Assembly (NCBI RefSeq): GCF_030316825.1
Contig: NZ_JASZYU010000002.1
Location: forward strand, 744,001 to 808,000
Origin: Variovorax fucosicus
Lineage (GTDB): Bacteria; Pseudomonadota; Gammaproteobacteria; Burkholderiales; Burkholderiaceae_C
Direction of reading: 5' to 3'
DNA: 64,000 bases
The notes under the pieces were generated by a model. The model was not told the DNA's origin, did not search any database, and saw nothing but the letters and a program-made list of their open reading frames with translations. Of the stretch, positions 1 to 8,752 are shown in pieces; positions within the stretch are counted from its first letter, which is position 1; every line of letters begins with the position of its first letter. Position numbers and translations under genes: made by a program.

Positions 1-18
1 AAGCGAAGGAGTCGACAT
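1..18 (-). CDS. Possible start of a divergent gene running off the left edge (partial)
   Basis: Only six codons are visible (M-S-T-P-S-L). The case rests on an ATG at 18-16 with an AAGAGG ribosome-binding-like sequence about five bases upstream, and on its position facing a GntR-family regulator across a region with two operator-like palindromes. Such regulators usually control a divergent neighbour. No function can be read from six residues. Confidence 0.3.
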
Positions 19-51
19 GGATGCCTCTTGAAATGGTGGGGCCGAACGCCT

Positions 52-91
52 ATATGTCCGGACATATGAAACTGTAATATGTTCGGACATA
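52..91. promoter_or_regulatory. Tandem palindromic operators, probable site of the adjacent GntR regulator
   Basis: A perfect 16-bp palindrome, ATATGTCCGGACATAT, lies at 52-67. A second copy, TATGTTCGGACATA (one mismatch from perfect symmetry), lies at 78-91, with centres 25 bp apart. A TTGAAA at 28-33 followed after 17 bp by TATATG at 51-56 is a plausible sigma-70 promoter for the regulator, and the first palindrome starts inside its -10. GntR/HutC proteins bind such dyads as dimers, so autoregulation and control of the divergent gene at 18 are inferred. Confidence 0.6.
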
Positions 92-119
92 AATTCGATC
101 TGGGGTTTACCCTGTAGCC

Positions 120-869
120 ATGAACACCACCCTCGAACCGGCTCCGCAGAAGGCCAACTTCTCGAACATCGCCCGCCATCTGACCGACGCGATCACTTCG
201 GGGCACTTCGCCGTGGGCGCGCTGCTACCTACCGAACTGGAGCTGTGCAGGCACTACGGCACCAGCAGGCACACCGTGCGGGCGGCATTGGCCGAGCTGC
301 AGCAACTCGGGCTCGTGTCTAGGCGCAAGAACGTGGGGACACGGGTCGTTTCTATGAAGCCCAGACCCAGCTTCCGGCCGTCGTTGGCATCCGTCGACGA
401 TCTCGTTCAGTTCGGCGCAGAGCATCTGCGAGCGGTGCAGTCGATCGAACAGGAGACGGTGACAGGCGAGCTCGCCAAGGAGTTGGGCTGCGGCGACGGA
501 ACGCCCTGGCTGCGCATCTCCAGCTTGCGGATGGTCGGAGACGAGGGTGCGATGCCGATCGGTTGGACCGACGTGTACGTCGACCCGCGCTATGCCGAGA
601 TCGGGGATCTCGTCAGGGCTTCGCCGGATACGTTGATCAGCTCATTGATCGAAGAGCGCTATGACCGCCATATCGCCGAGATACACCAGGACGTCCGGGC
701 GTTCACGATCACGGATGGCGTCATGGCCGGGAGGCTCCAGGTGGAGGTGGGCGCGTCGGCGCTGAAGATCGTGCGCCGTTACCTCGATGCGGAGGGAGAA
801 GTATTCGAGATGTCTGTCTCCGTGCATCCAGCAGACAGGTTTTCGGTTTCGATGCGGCTGCGCAGATGA
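120..869 (+). CDS. GntR-family transcriptional regulator, HutC/UTRA type
   Basis: The 249-residue protein has an N-terminal winged helix-turn-helix (about residues 15-78, with the GntR signature LLPTELELCRHYGTSRHTVRAA) and a C-terminal UTRA ligand-binding domain (about 95-245). HutC-subfamily members sense small metabolites and usually repress neighbouring catabolic or transport genes. The region just upstream carries two copies of a TATGTYCGGACATA palindrome and a possible divergent start at 18, so it probably controls a gene outside the window. The effector cannot be inferred. It is convergent with folA. Confidence 0.85.
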   Translation: MNTTLEPAPQKANFSNIARHLTDAITSGHFAVGALLPTELELCRHYGTSRHTVRAALAELQQLGLVSRRKNVGTRVVSMKPRPSFRPSLASVDDLVQFGAEHLRAVQSIEQETVTGELAKELGCGDGTPWLRISSLRMVGDEGAMPIGWTDVYVDPRYAEIGDLVRASPDTLISSLIEERYDRHIAEIHQDVRAFTITDGVMAGRLQVEVGASALKIVRRYLDAEGEVFEMSVSVHPADRFSVSMRLRR

Positions 870-909
870 CGGGTGGCCTTCGCGCTGGAACCGGGTCTTG
901 AAGGCGCCA

Positions 910-1413
910 TCAAGGCGCGTTGTGCCTCTCCAGCGCCACGAAACTGAACCGCAGCCCGTTGCTCGACACATGGGATGTGCGCGCGGTTTCGTGCCATGCG
1001 CTGTCGAGCGCGGGCGCATGGGCATCGCCCTCGAAGTCGCGGTCGATCTCGGTGACCAGGGCGCGCTGCGCCAGCGGCGCCGCCTCGGCATAGATCTGCG
1101 CACCGCCGATCACCCACACTTCGGCGGCATCGTCGCAGAGCGAGATCGCTTCAGCCAGGCTGGATGCGCGCCGGGCACCGGCTTCGTCCCAGCCGGGTTG
1201 GCGTGTGACCACGATGTTGGTGCGACCCGGCAGCGGCCGGAATTTTGGCGGAAGCGAATCCCAGCTCTTGCGGCCCATGATCACCGGGCAGCCTATGGTC
1301 ATGCGCTTGAAGTGCGCCATGTCCTCGGGCAGGTGCCAGGGCAGCGTGCCGTTGATGCCGATCACGCCGTTGGCGGCGCGGGCGAAGATGAGGTTGATGC
1401 GCGGTGTCGTCAT
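910..1413 (-). CDS. folA: Dihydrofolate reductase
   Basis: Reduces dihydrofolate to tetrahydrofolate with NADPH, regenerating the cofactor oxidised by thymidylate synthase next door. The protein shows the DHFR pattern NGVIGINGTLPWHLPEDMAHFKRMT with catalytic Asp31, the PVIMGRKSWDS nucleotide-site motif and VWVIGGAQIY. I start at ATG 1413 (167 residues). A GTG at 1434, overlapping the thyA stop as GTGA, would add seven residues and cannot be excluded. It is the last gene of a minus-strand run beginning at 4098. Confidence 0.95.
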   Translation of the reverse strand: MTTPRINLIFARAANGVIGINGTLPWHLPEDMAHFKRMTIGCPVIMGRKSWDSLPPKFRPLPGRTNIVVTRQPGWDEAGARRASSLAEAISLCDDAAEVWVIGGAQIYAEAAPLAQRALVTEIDRDFEGDAHAPALDSAWHETARTSHVSSNGLRFSFVALERHNAP

Positions 1414-1430
1414 GAGGCCGAAGACTCCGC

Positions 1431-2261
1431 TCACACCGCCACGGGTGCCTTGATGGCCTCGTGGTGCTTGTAGTCGAGCACCTCGAAGTCTTCGTACTCA
1501 TACTCGAAGATCGAGGCCGGCTTGCGCTTGATGTGGAGCGTGGGATACGGGTAGGGCGCGCGGCTCAGCTGCAGCGCCACCTGCTCGGCATGGTTGCTGT
1601 AGATATGGCAGTCGCCGCCCGTCCAGATGAAGTCGCCCACGTCGAGGTCGCACTGCTGCGCCACCATGTGCGTCAGCAGCGCGTAGCTCGCGATGTTGAA
1701 CGGCACGCCGAGGAAGATGTCGGCGCTGCGCTGGTAGAGCTGGCAGCTCAGCTTGCCGCGCTCGCCGGCGGCCTGCGGTGGCGCCACGTAGAACTGGAAG
1801 AAGGCGTGGCAGGGCATAAGCGCCATCTTCGACAGCTCGGCCACGTTCCAGGCGCTCACGATGATGCGGCGCGAATCGGGGTTGCTCTTCAGGGTCTTGA
1901 TCACGTCGGCGATCTGGTCGATGTGGCCGCCGTCGGGTGTCGGCCAGCTGCGCCACTGCACGCCGTAGACCGGGCCCAGGTCGCCATCTTCGCGCGCCCA
2001 TTCGTCCCAGATAGTCACGCCGCGTTCCTTGAGCCAGTTGTTGTTGCTGGAGCCGGTCAGGAACCAGAGCAGCTCCTGGATGATGGACTTGAGGTGCACC
2101 TTCTTCGTGGTCACCAGCGGAAAGCCTTCGTTCAGGTCGAAGCGCATCTGGTAGCCGAACACGCTCTTGGTGCCGGTGCCGGTGCGGTCGCCCTTGTGCA
2201 CGCCATGCGTGTCGACGTGGCGCATGAAGTCTTCGTACTGGGAGCGGATGGGGCGGGTCAT
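1431..2261 (-). CDS. thyA: Thymidylate synthase
   Basis: Makes dTMP from dUMP using methylene-tetrahydrofolate. The 276-residue protein carries the full ThyA signature: RTGTGT near the N terminus, RRIIVSAWN and the catalytic Cys151 in [12 protein letters not shown], then [20 protein letters not shown] and the C-terminal APVAV. Its ATG overlaps the stop of the upstream FAD oxidase gene by four bases (ATGA at 2261-2258), indicating translational coupling. folA follows directly, giving the common thyA-folA pair. Confidence 0.97.
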   Translation of the reverse strand: MTRPIRSQYEDFMRHVDTHGVHKGDRTGTGTKSVFGYQMRFDLNEGFPLVTTKKVHLKSIIQELLWFLTGSSNNNWLKERGVTIWDEWAREDGDLGPVYGVQWRSWPTPDGGHIDQIADVIKTLKSNPDSRRIIVSAWNVAELSKMALMPCHAFFQFYVAPPQAAGERGKLSCQLYQRSADIFLGVPFNIASYALLTHMVAQQCDLDVGDFIWTGGDCHIYSNHAEQVALQLSRAPYPYPTLHIKRKPASIFEYEYEDFEVLDYKHHEAIKAPVAV

Positions 2262-3691
2262 GTGGAAGAGGCCTCCGACCGGAGCACGCGCCCCGGGTTC
2301 AGGATGTTCTGCGGGTCGAGCCCGCGCTTGATGGCGCGCATCATGCCGAGCGCGACCGGGGACTTGTGCTTTTCGAGCTTGTCGACCTTGAGCGCGCCGA
2401 TGCCGTGCTCGGCCGAGAACGAGCCGCCGAAGCGGGCGACCGCGTCGTACACGAGCACGTTGACGCGTTCTTCCTCGTCGCGCAGAAACGCCTTCGAATC
2501 GCCCTCGGCCGGCGCCTGCACGTTGTAGTGCAGGTTGCCGTCGCCAAGGTGGCCGAAGTTGACCAGCCGCACGCCAGGAATCTCGCGCTGCAGCAGCGCG
2601 TCGGTGCTGGCGACGAACTCGGGAATGCGCGACACGGCGATCGAGATGTCGTGCTTGATGTTCAAGCCCTCTTCGGCCTGCGCGAGCGGAATGCTCTCGC
2701 GGATGTGCCAGAGCTGGTGCGCCTGCGTGAGGTTCTCGGCCACCACGGCGTCGCTGACGCAGCCGTCTTCGAACGCGGTTTCGAGCAGTGCCTCGAAGCG
2801 CGCGCGCGCATGGTCTTCGGATTCGCTGTCGGAGTTCTCGAGCAGCACGCAATACGGTGTGGCGTCGTCGCCGATGAAGGGCACGCGCAGCTGCGGCATG
2901 TGCTTGGCCACCAGGCTCAGCGCGAACTGGCCCATCACCTCGAAACCGGTCAGCCCGGCGCCGAGCCGCTGGTGCGCCAGGCCCAGCAGCGTGACCGCAT
3001 GGTCGAGCGATGGCACCGCGGCCCAGGCGGTGAGCTGGGCGGCGGGCATCGGGTACAGCTTCATCGTCGCGGCCGTGATGATGCCCAGCGTGCCTTCGCT
3101 TCCGATCATCAGGTCGCGCAGGTCGTAGCCGGTGTTGTCCTTGCGCAGGCCGCTGGTGCCTTCCCAGATCTCGCCCTGCGGCGTGACGACTTCCAGGCCC
3201 AGGCACAGGTCGCGCGCATTGCCGTAGCGCACCACCTGGGTGCCACCGGCGTTGGTCGCCAGGTTGCCGCCGATGGTGCAACTGCCTTCGGCCGCCAGGC
3301 TCAGGGGAAACAGGAAGCCGGCCTTCTCGGCCGTTTCCTGCAGGGTCTGCAGAATGCAGCCGGCTTCCACCGTCACCGTGAGATTGGCCGCGTCGATCTG
3401 GCGGATCGCGTTCATGCGCTGCAGGCTCAGCAGCACCTGGGTGCCGCTGCCATCGGGCGTCGAGCCGACCGCCAGGCCGGTATTGCCGCCCTGCGGCACC
3501 AGCGACGTGCCGGCCGCCGCGCAGGCCTTGACCACGTCGGCCACCTGCTGCGCGTTGCCCGGACGCACCACGGCCAGCGCCTTGCCGCGCTCGCGCTTGC
3601 GCCAGTCCTGCTCGAAAGCGGTGAGGTCGCCCTCGGTGAGGACGTTCGATGCGCCGACAACGGCGCGCAACTGGTCGATCAGGTCGGTCAT
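2258..3691 (-). CDS. FAD-binding oxidase of the GlcD / D-2-hydroxyacid dehydrogenase type
   Basis: A 477-residue flavoprotein with an N-terminal FAD_binding_4 domain (about 40-215; motifs [34 protein letters not shown]) and a C-terminal FAD-oxidase domain (about 220-465; [10 protein letters not shown] and [10 protein letters not shown], the usual metal/substrate region). Relatives oxidise D-2-hydroxyacids such as D-lactate, glycolate or D-2-hydroxyglutarate; the substrate cannot be assigned here. It overlaps both neighbours by ATGA (DUF2069 upstream, thyA downstream), so it is probably co-transcribed with nucleotide-synthesis genes although no functional link is evident. Confidence 0.88.
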   Translation of the reverse strand: MTDLIDQLRAVVGASNVLTEGDLTAFEQDWRKRERGKALAVVRPGNAQQVADVVKACAAAGTSLVPQGGNTGLAVGSTPDGSGTQVLLSLQRMNAIRQIDAANLTVTVEAGCILQTLQETAEKAGFLFPLSLAAEGSCTIGGNLATNAGGTQVVRYGNARDLCLGLEVVTPQGEIWEGTSGLRKDNTGYDLRDLMIGSEGTLGIITAATMKLYPMPAAQLTAWAAVPSLDHAVTLLGLAHQRLGAGLTGFEVMGQFALSLVAKHMPQLRVPFIGDDATPYCVLLENSDSESEDHARARFEALLETAFEDGCVSDAVVAENLTQAHQLWHIRESIPLAQAEEGLNIKHDISIAVSRIPEFVASTDALLQREIPGVRLVNFGHLGDGNLHYNVQAPAEGDSKAFLRDEEERVNVLVYDAVARFGGSFSAEHGIGALKVDKLEKHKSPVALGMMRAIKRGLDPQNILNPGRVLRSEASST

Positions 3692-4098
3692 GGGGCAGGG
3701 GCCTCGGTCAGGCGTTGGGCTTCGGCGGCGTTGCGCAGGCGCAGCCGCACGTGCCAGGCGCAGGCGGCGAAGAGCACGAGGCACAGCAGTACTTCGAGCA
3801 GAGCCAGGCCACGGCTCAGGGGCAGCACGTCGCTCCAGGCGCGCACCACGCCCTCGGTGAAATAGAGCCAGACCATCAGGCTGACCCAGCGGTAGGTGTA
3901 CATGCGGTTCTTGAGCAGGCCAGCCAGCGGCACCACGAGCGGCAGTACCTTGAGCGCCAAAACCGAGCCGCCCGGGCGCAGCGGCGCCAGCCACATTTCC
4001 CAGGCCAGCCCGAGCACGATCAGGCCGACCAGGCTGCCGACGGCGAGCCGGCGGGTCAGCGCAACGGAAGACGAAAGCGGCGGCAATGTGGTTGTCAT
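3688..4098 (-). CDS. DUF2069-family small membrane protein
   Basis: A 136-residue hydrophobic protein with about four predicted membrane segments (roughly residues 18-36, 48-62, 68-84 and 95-115). Composition and length fit DUF2069, a family of unknown function common in beta- and gamma-proteobacteria. It is the first gene of the minus-strand run DUF2069/FAD oxidase/thyA/folA, and its stop overlaps the next start by four bases. It is divergent from yihY across a 118-bp gap that contains a dispersed repeat. Confidence 0.75.
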   Translation of the reverse strand: MTTTLPPLSSSVALTRRLAVGSLVGLIVLGLAWEMWLAPLRPGGSVLALKVLPLVVPLAGLLKNRMYTYRWVSLMVWLYFTEGVVRAWSDVLPLSRGLALLEVLLCLVLFAACAWHVRLRLRNAAEAQRLTEAPAP

Positions 4099-4134
4099 GT
4101 CAGGCGCTCGACGGCGGGGTATTCAATGCCAGAA

Positions 4135-4196
4135 ACACCGCGGAACCGGCTTCGGTTGGCGAAGCGACACGAAGTGCGCGCAGCTTGGGGGAGAGC
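4135..4196 (+). repeat. Dispersed intergenic repeat, short copy
   Basis: This stretch, beginning ACACCGCGGAACCGGCT and ending with GCGACACGAAGTGCGCGCAG plus a G-rich tail, recurs at 48864-48955. The two copies share both ends. This one lacks an internal GC-rich block of about 30 bases. It sits between divergent genes and contains no gene. Confidence 0.75.
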
Positions 4197-4216
4197 GTCC
4201 ACCTATCATACCGGCC

Positions 4217-5428
4217 ATGAATTTTCAGCAGTGGATGGGGGATCTTTCGCACTTTCCGTGGCGCAACACCGCGGCCGTGCTCGGCGAGCGTTTCCGGGAG
4301 GATCGGCTCGGCCTCACGGCCAGCAGCCTCACTTTCACCACCACCATTGCGCTGGTGCCTTTTTTCACCGTGGCGCTGGCGCTGTTCACGGTGTTTCCGA
4401 TGTTCTCGAAGATGCAGGGCCGGGTGCAGCGCTGGTTGGTCGAAAGCCTGATTCCGGAGAACATCGCGCGCCAGGTACTCGGCTACCTGAACCAGTTCTC
4501 GAGCAAGGCCGGCGGCCTGGGCATTGCCGGCCTCCTGGTGCTGCTGGTGACCGCGATCGCGCTGATCCTCACCATCGACAAGACACTCAACAACATCTGG
4601 CGCGTGCGTACGCCGCGGCCCTTTGCACAGCGGGTGCTGATCTACTGGGCCGCGATCACGCTCGGGCCGCTGATTCTGGCGGTGAGCCTCAGCACCACCT
4701 CGTATGTGTTTTCGGCCTCGCGCGACGTGGTGGGCGGTGCCGGCGCCGCCCTCAGGCTGCTCAAGCTGCTGTTCGACACCTTCGAGTTCGCGTTGCTGGC
4801 GGCCGGCATGGCTTCGCTCTATCACTATGTGCCCAACACCTCGGTCAAATGGGCCCATGCCTGGGCTGGCGGCTTCTTCGTGGCGGCCGCGATCGAAATC
4901 GCCAAGCGCGTGCTGGGTTACTACATCAGCCAGGTGCCGACCTATTCGGTGCTGTACGGTGCGTTTGCCACGGTGCCGATTCTGCTGGTGTGGATCTACG
5001 TCGCCTGGGTCATCGTGTTGCTCGGCGCCGTGATCGCGGCCTACCTGCCGAGCCTGATGACCGGCGTGGCGCGCCGCGGCGGCGCCGCCGGCTGGCCGTT
5101 CCAGCTCGCGGTCGAGGCGCTGCAGCACCTGCACCGTGCGCAAGCCACGCCGACCAAGGGGCTGGGCGTGGGCGAACTGGTGCAGCGCATGCGGGTCGAC
5201 AGACTGCAAGTGCTGCCGGTGCTCGAAACGCTGGTGGCGCTCGACTGGATCGCGCCGCTGGCCGAAGAGCCGGACAACGAAGACCCGCGCTATGTGCTGC
5301 TGGCCGACCCCGACAACACACCGCTGCACCCGCTGCTCGCAGAGTTGCTGATGCCGCCCACCGAGGCGCTCGCACCGGTCTGGGCCAAGGCGCCGCTGGC
5401 TCGCCTGCGGCTGCGCGATGCGCTGTAG
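4217..5428 (+). CDS. YihY/UPF0761-family inner-membrane protein
   Basis: A 403-residue protein. Residues about 1-285 form the YihY domain (formerly misnamed RNase BN) with six or so hydrophobic helices and the family motif LTFTTTIALVPFFTVALALF near residue 40. The C-terminal ~120 residues are soluble and resemble a small winged-helix-like extension (LGVGELVQRMRVDRLQVLPVLETLVALDWIAPL) found in longer members. ATG 4217 was chosen because the conserved N terminus (NFQQWMGDLSHFPW) starts there. Function is not established. Confidence 0.87.
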   Translation: MNFQQWMGDLSHFPWRNTAAVLGERFREDRLGLTASSLTFTTTIALVPFFTVALALFTVFPMFSKMQGRVQRWLVESLIPENIARQVLGYLNQFSSKAGGLGIAGLLVLLVTAIALILTIDKTLNNIWRVRTPRPFAQRVLIYWAAITLGPLILAVSLSTTSYVFSASRDVVGGAGAALRLLKLLFDTFEFALLAAGMASLYHYVPNTSVKWAHAWAGGFFVAAAIEIAKRVLGYYISQVPTYSVLYGAFATVPILLVWIYVAWVIVLLGAVIAAYLPSLMTGVARRGGAAGWPFQLAVEALQHLHRAQATPTKGLGVGELVQRMRVDRLQVLPVLETLVALDWIAPLAEEPDNEDPRYVLLADPDNTPLHPLLAELLMPPTEALAPVWAKAPLARLRLRDAL

Positions 5429-5455
5429 CGCGGCGCCGCCGATAATCCAATCTCC

Positions 5456-5830
5456 TTGAACGCCCTGCTTCAATCCCCCGCCGACGACGCCCTCTGGGTG
5501 GTTTGCCTCTGTGCCGAATGGTGCGGCGCCTGCCGCGAGTACCGGCCCTTGTTCGAGCAGGTGGCACAGGCGCACCCGGCGCTGCGCTTCGCCTGGGTCG
5601 ACATCGAAGACCACGCCGAGCTGGCCGACGATTTCGACGTCGAGACTTTTCCGACGATCCTGGTCGCAGGCGGCGACGGCACCCGTTTCATCGGGCCGTT
5701 GCTGCCGCATGCCGAGACCTTGTCGCGCATGCTCTCGGCGCTGCAGCCCGCCCAGCCGTCCGCCGCGGAAGTGAACGCGCTGCTGTCGGCGCTGCGCGCT
5801 GCGCCGGAGCGCTTCGAGGTGCGGCCATGA
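5456..5830 (+). CDS. Thioredoxin-fold protein with a CGAC active site
   Basis: A 124-residue single-domain thioredoxin-like protein. The redox motif reads EWCGAC (Cys-Gly-Ala-Cys) instead of the canonical CGPC, and the cis-proline region is present (VETFPTILV). There is no signal peptide, so it is probably cytoplasmic. The start is a TTG, 27 bases after yihY, since no ATG is available before the conserved region. Its stop overlaps the next gene's ATG by four bases (ATGA at 5827-5830). Confidence 0.8.
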   Translation: MNALLQSPADDALWVVCLCAEWCGACREYRPLFEQVAQAHPALRFAWVDIEDHAELADDFDVETFPTILVAGGDGTRFIGPLLPHAETLSRMLSALQPAQPSAAEVNALLSALRAAPERFEVRP

Positions 5831-6492
5831 AGGTTCTTCTGTTCGGCGCCAGCGGCATGGTCGGGCAGGGCGTGCTGCGCGAATGTCTGGTCGCGGCCGA
5901 TGTGCAGCGTGTGGTCGCGGTCGGCCGCAGTCCGATCGCCGTGTCGGATCCGAAGCTCGGCGAGCTGATCGTGAAGGACTTCCACGACTACGCGGCGGTC
6001 GAGCCGCAACTCGCCGGCTTCGACGCCTGCTTCTTCTGTCTCGGCGTGTCGTCGGTCGGCATGAGCGAAGCGGACTACCGCCATGTCACCTACGACCTGA
6101 CGCTGGCCGCGGCCACCGTGCTGGCGCGCCTCAACCCGCAGATGACTTTTGTCTACGTGAGCGGGGCCGGTACCGACAGCACCGGGCGCGGCACGCGCAT
6201 GTGGGCCCGCGTGAAGGGCGAAACCGAAAACGCGCTGCTGGGGCTGCCGTTCAAGGCCGCCTACATGTTCCGGCCCGGCGGCATCCAGCCGCTGCACGGC
6301 GTGCGCTCCAAGACCGCGCTCTACCAGGGCATCTATGTCGTGGCCGCGCCGTTGCTGGGGCTGCTGGCCCGCACTGCGCCGACCTGGATGACCACCACCG
6401 AGAAGGTCGGCCGCGCGATGCTGGCGGTGGCCCGGCGCGGCGCGCCGACGCCGCTGATCGAAAGCGTCGACATCAACCGGCTTGGCAGCTAG
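5827..6492 (+). CDS. NAD(P)-binding, epimerase-like Rossmann protein
   Basis: A 221-residue short Rossmann-fold protein with an N-terminal dinucleotide loop (LLFGASGMVGQG, residues 4-15) and a YVSGAGTDST stretch near the usual catalytic region. It lacks a clear YxxxK pair. It resembles the HTATIP2/epimerase-like group of atypical SDRs; no substrate can be named. It is translationally coupled to the thioredoxin-like gene and convergent with the alpha/beta hydrolase gene, overlapping it by about four bases. Confidence 0.78.
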   Translation: MKVLLFGASGMVGQGVLRECLVAADVQRVVAVGRSPIAVSDPKLGELIVKDFHDYAAVEPQLAGFDACFFCLGVSSVGMSEADYRHVTYDLTLAAATVLARLNPQMTFVYVSGAGTDSTGRGTRMWARVKGETENALLGLPFKAAYMFRPGGIQPLHGVRSKTALYQGIYVVAAPLLGLLARTAPTWMTTTEKVGRAMLAVARRGAPTPLIESVDINRLGS

Positions 6493-7295
6493 GCGCCGAG
6501 GAAATCCTTCAGCGCAAACAGCGTTTCGTCGGGCGCCTCCGACAGCAGCGCATGCCCGGCGTTGACCGTGACCACTTTCGCGCCGGGCGCCTTGCCGGTG
6601 AGCGTTCTGGTCGCCCGCGGTGGCGTCATCTGGTCGGCCGCACCGAGCAGGAACAGCACCGGGCATTGCACGGCCGCGATGGCGGCTTCGCCGTTCGCGT
6701 AGTCGTTGCAGGCCTTGAAGCCGATGTGGAACACGTTGGCCTCCCGGTTGCTCGCGAGCACGCGGCGCATCAGCGCGCGCGAGCTACCGTAGAGCCAGGT
6801 GCCCGGGCCGAGCGACGACGGGGGCGGCGCCAGCAGCGAATGCGACAGGTTGTTGACCAGGGTGATCGTGCGCTGCGGGTCGTTCAGCGCGCCGTCGAGC
6901 AGTGCGGGCGAAACCACCATCGGGTAGGCGGTGCCGACCAACGCGAGGTGCGTGACGCGCTGCGGCGCGCGGGCCGTGGCTTCCAGCGCGATCAGCGAGC
7001 CGAAGCTGTGGCCGACCAACGCGGCCTTTTCGATACCTGCCGCGTCCAGCAGCGCGATCACGAAATCCGCTGCCTGCTCCACGCTCGCCGGTGGCGGGCC
7101 TTCGCTCTTGCAATGGCCCGGAAGGTCGACCGCGAGCACGTTCCAGCCGTGGTTGGCGAACCAGCGGCTTTGCAGGATCCAGACACTGTGGTCGTGCAGC
7201 ACGCCATGGACGAACACCACCGTGGGCTTTGCCGCATCGAATGTCTTGCCGCCGGTGTAGCACCAGGTGCGATGGCCATTGACGACGAGTTCCAT
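6489..7295 (-). CDS. Alpha/beta-fold hydrolase
   Basis: A 268-residue hydrolase with oxyanion motif VHGV near residue 30, nucleophile elbow GHSFG (Ser97), an acidic residue in GAADQMTPP and the catalytic His in NAGHALL. The substrate is unknown. The ATG at 7295 shares one base with the metY stop (TGATG), so I prefer it to the GTG three bases upstream. The gene is probably co-transcribed with metY. Confidence 0.85.
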   Translation of the reverse strand: MELVVNGHRTWCYTGGKTFDAAKPTVVFVHGVLHDHSVWILQSRWFANHGWNVLAVDLPGHCKSEGPPPASVEQAADFVIALLDAAGIEKAALVGHSFGSLIALEATARAPQRVTHLALVGTAYPMVVSPALLDGALNDPQRTITLVNNLSHSLLAPPPSSLGPGTWLYGSSRALMRRVLASNREANVFHIGFKACNDYANGEAAIAAVQCPVLFLLGAADQMTPPRATRTLTGKAPGAKVVTVNAGHALLSEAPDETLFALKDFLGA

Positions 7296-8605
7296 CACGC
7301 GCCCGCCTTTTCTGCGGCCTTGAGGGCGCGCTTCAGGTCGTCGATCAGGTCGGCCGGGTCTTCCAGGCCGATCGACAGCCGGATCGTGCCCTGCGAGATG
7401 CCGGCTCCGGCCAGCGCCTCGTCGGTCATGCGGAAGTGCGTGGTGCTGGCCGGGTGGATCACCAGGCTGCGGCAGTCGCCCACGTTGGCGAGGTGGCTGA
7501 ACAGCTTCAGCGCCTCGATGAACTTCTTGCCCTGCTCGCGGCTGCCCTTCAGGTCGAAGCTGAACACCGCGCCCGCACCCTTGGCACCGTGCCGCAGCAG
7601 CTTCTTTGCGAGCGCATGGCTCGGGTGCGATTCGATCAGCGGATGGCCGACGCGCGAGACGAAGGGGTGCGCGGCCAGGAATTCGACCACCTTTTGCGTG
7701 TTGTCGATGTGCCGCTCCATGCGCAGTGGCAAGGTCTCGATACCCTGCAGGATCAGCCAGGCCGTGTGCGGGCTCATCGAGGCGCCGAAGTCGCGCAGGC
7801 CCTCGCGCCGCGCGCGCAGCAGAAACGCGCCGACCGTGCTTTCCTCGCTGAACACCATGTTGTGGAAGCCATCGTAGGCCTGGGTGAGTTCGGCGAACTT
7901 GCCCGAACGCTCCCAGTCGAAACTGCCGCCATCGACCACCACGCCTCCGATCACCGTGCCGTGGCCGCTCAGGAACTTGGTGGCCGAGTGGTAGACCAGA
8001 TCGGCGCCCCAGTCGAAGGGCTTGATCAGGTAGGGCGAGGTGAGGGTGGAGTCGACCAGCAGCGGCACGCCGGCTTCGTGCGCGATGTCGGCGACGGCCG
8101 GAATGTCGAGCACGTCGAGGCCTGGGTTGCCGACCGTCTCGCCGAACAGCAGCTTGGTCTCCGGCCGGATCGCGGCGCGCCAGCCGTCCAGGTCGTTCGG
8201 CTTCACGAAGGTGGTTGCGATGCCGAAACGCCGCATCGTGTAGTGCAGCAGGTTCTGCGAGCCGCCATAGAGCGCGGTGCTCGCCACGATGTGCGAGCCC
8301 GCGCCCATCAGGGTCGCGATGCTCAGGTGCAGCGCGGCCTGGCCGCTCGCGGTGGCGATCGCGCCGATGCCGCCTTCGAGCGCGGCCACGCGCTGTTCGA
8401 GCACCGCGTTGGTCGGGTTGCTGATACGGCTGTAGACGTGGCCGGCCCGCTCCAGGTTGAACAGCGCGGCCGCATGGTCGCTCGACTCGAATACGAACGA
8501 GGTGGTCAGGTGGATCGGCACGGCGCGCGCGCCGGTGGTCGGGTCGGGCGCCGCGCCCGCGTGCAACGCGAGCGTGTCGAAGCCGGGGTCGGAGTAGCCG
8601 GGCAT
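7295..8605 (-). CDS. metY: O-acetylhomoserine sulfhydrylase (PLP-dependent)
   Basis: Makes homocysteine (or methionine, with methanethiol) from O-acetylhomoserine in direct sulfhydrylation. At 436 residues it has MetY rather than MetZ length, with the Cys/Met-metabolism PLP fold: YSRISNPT near residue 58, LLVDSTLTSPYLIKPFDWGADLVYHSATK with PLP lysine Lys210, and C-terminal SIGLEDPADLIDDL. The 146-bp gap upstream contains a 12-bp palindrome CCGATGCATCGG (8645-8656), but I could not recognise a SAM or SAH riboswitch. Confidence 0.92.
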   Translation of the reverse strand: MPGYSDPGFDTLALHAGAAPDPTTGARAVPIHLTTSFVFESSDHAAALFNLERAGHVYSRISNPTNAVLEQRVAALEGGIGAIATASGQAALHLSIATLMGAGSHIVASTALYGGSQNLLHYTMRRFGIATTFVKPNDLDGWRAAIRPETKLLFGETVGNPGLDVLDIPAVADIAHEAGVPLLVDSTLTSPYLIKPFDWGADLVYHSATKFLSGHGTVIGGVVVDGGSFDWERSGKFAELTQAYDGFHNMVFSEESTVGAFLLRARREGLRDFGASMSPHTAWLILQGIETLPLRMERHIDNTQKVVEFLAAHPFVSRVGHPLIESHPSHALAKKLLRHGAKGAGAVFSFDLKGSREQGKKFIEALKLFSHLANVGDCRSLVIHPASTTHFRMTDEALAGAGISQGTIRLSIGLEDPADLIDDLKRALKAAEKAGA

Positions 8606-8752
8606 GGAAAGCCTTTCAGGGTCTTGTTTGGCAACGCCCGGTTACCGATGCATCGGCTGCAGCGGCGCCGCGGGGCTTGTTTCGGCGGCTATTGTGAGTG
8701 AGTTGGGCTATATTCAAATCGGCATCGCCGCCGAGTCCCGAGGAGCACCATC

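Noticed and set aside
1431..3281. A 616-codon frame extending thyA far upstream
   Set aside because: The added N-terminal part is an Arg/Ala-rich alternate-frame reading of the FAD oxidase gene; ThyA homology begins at ATG 2261.
8606..8752. Possible SAM or SAH riboswitch upstream of metY
   Set aside because: Only a 12-bp palindrome and a few weak stems are present; none of the conserved riboswitch core sequences could be matched.
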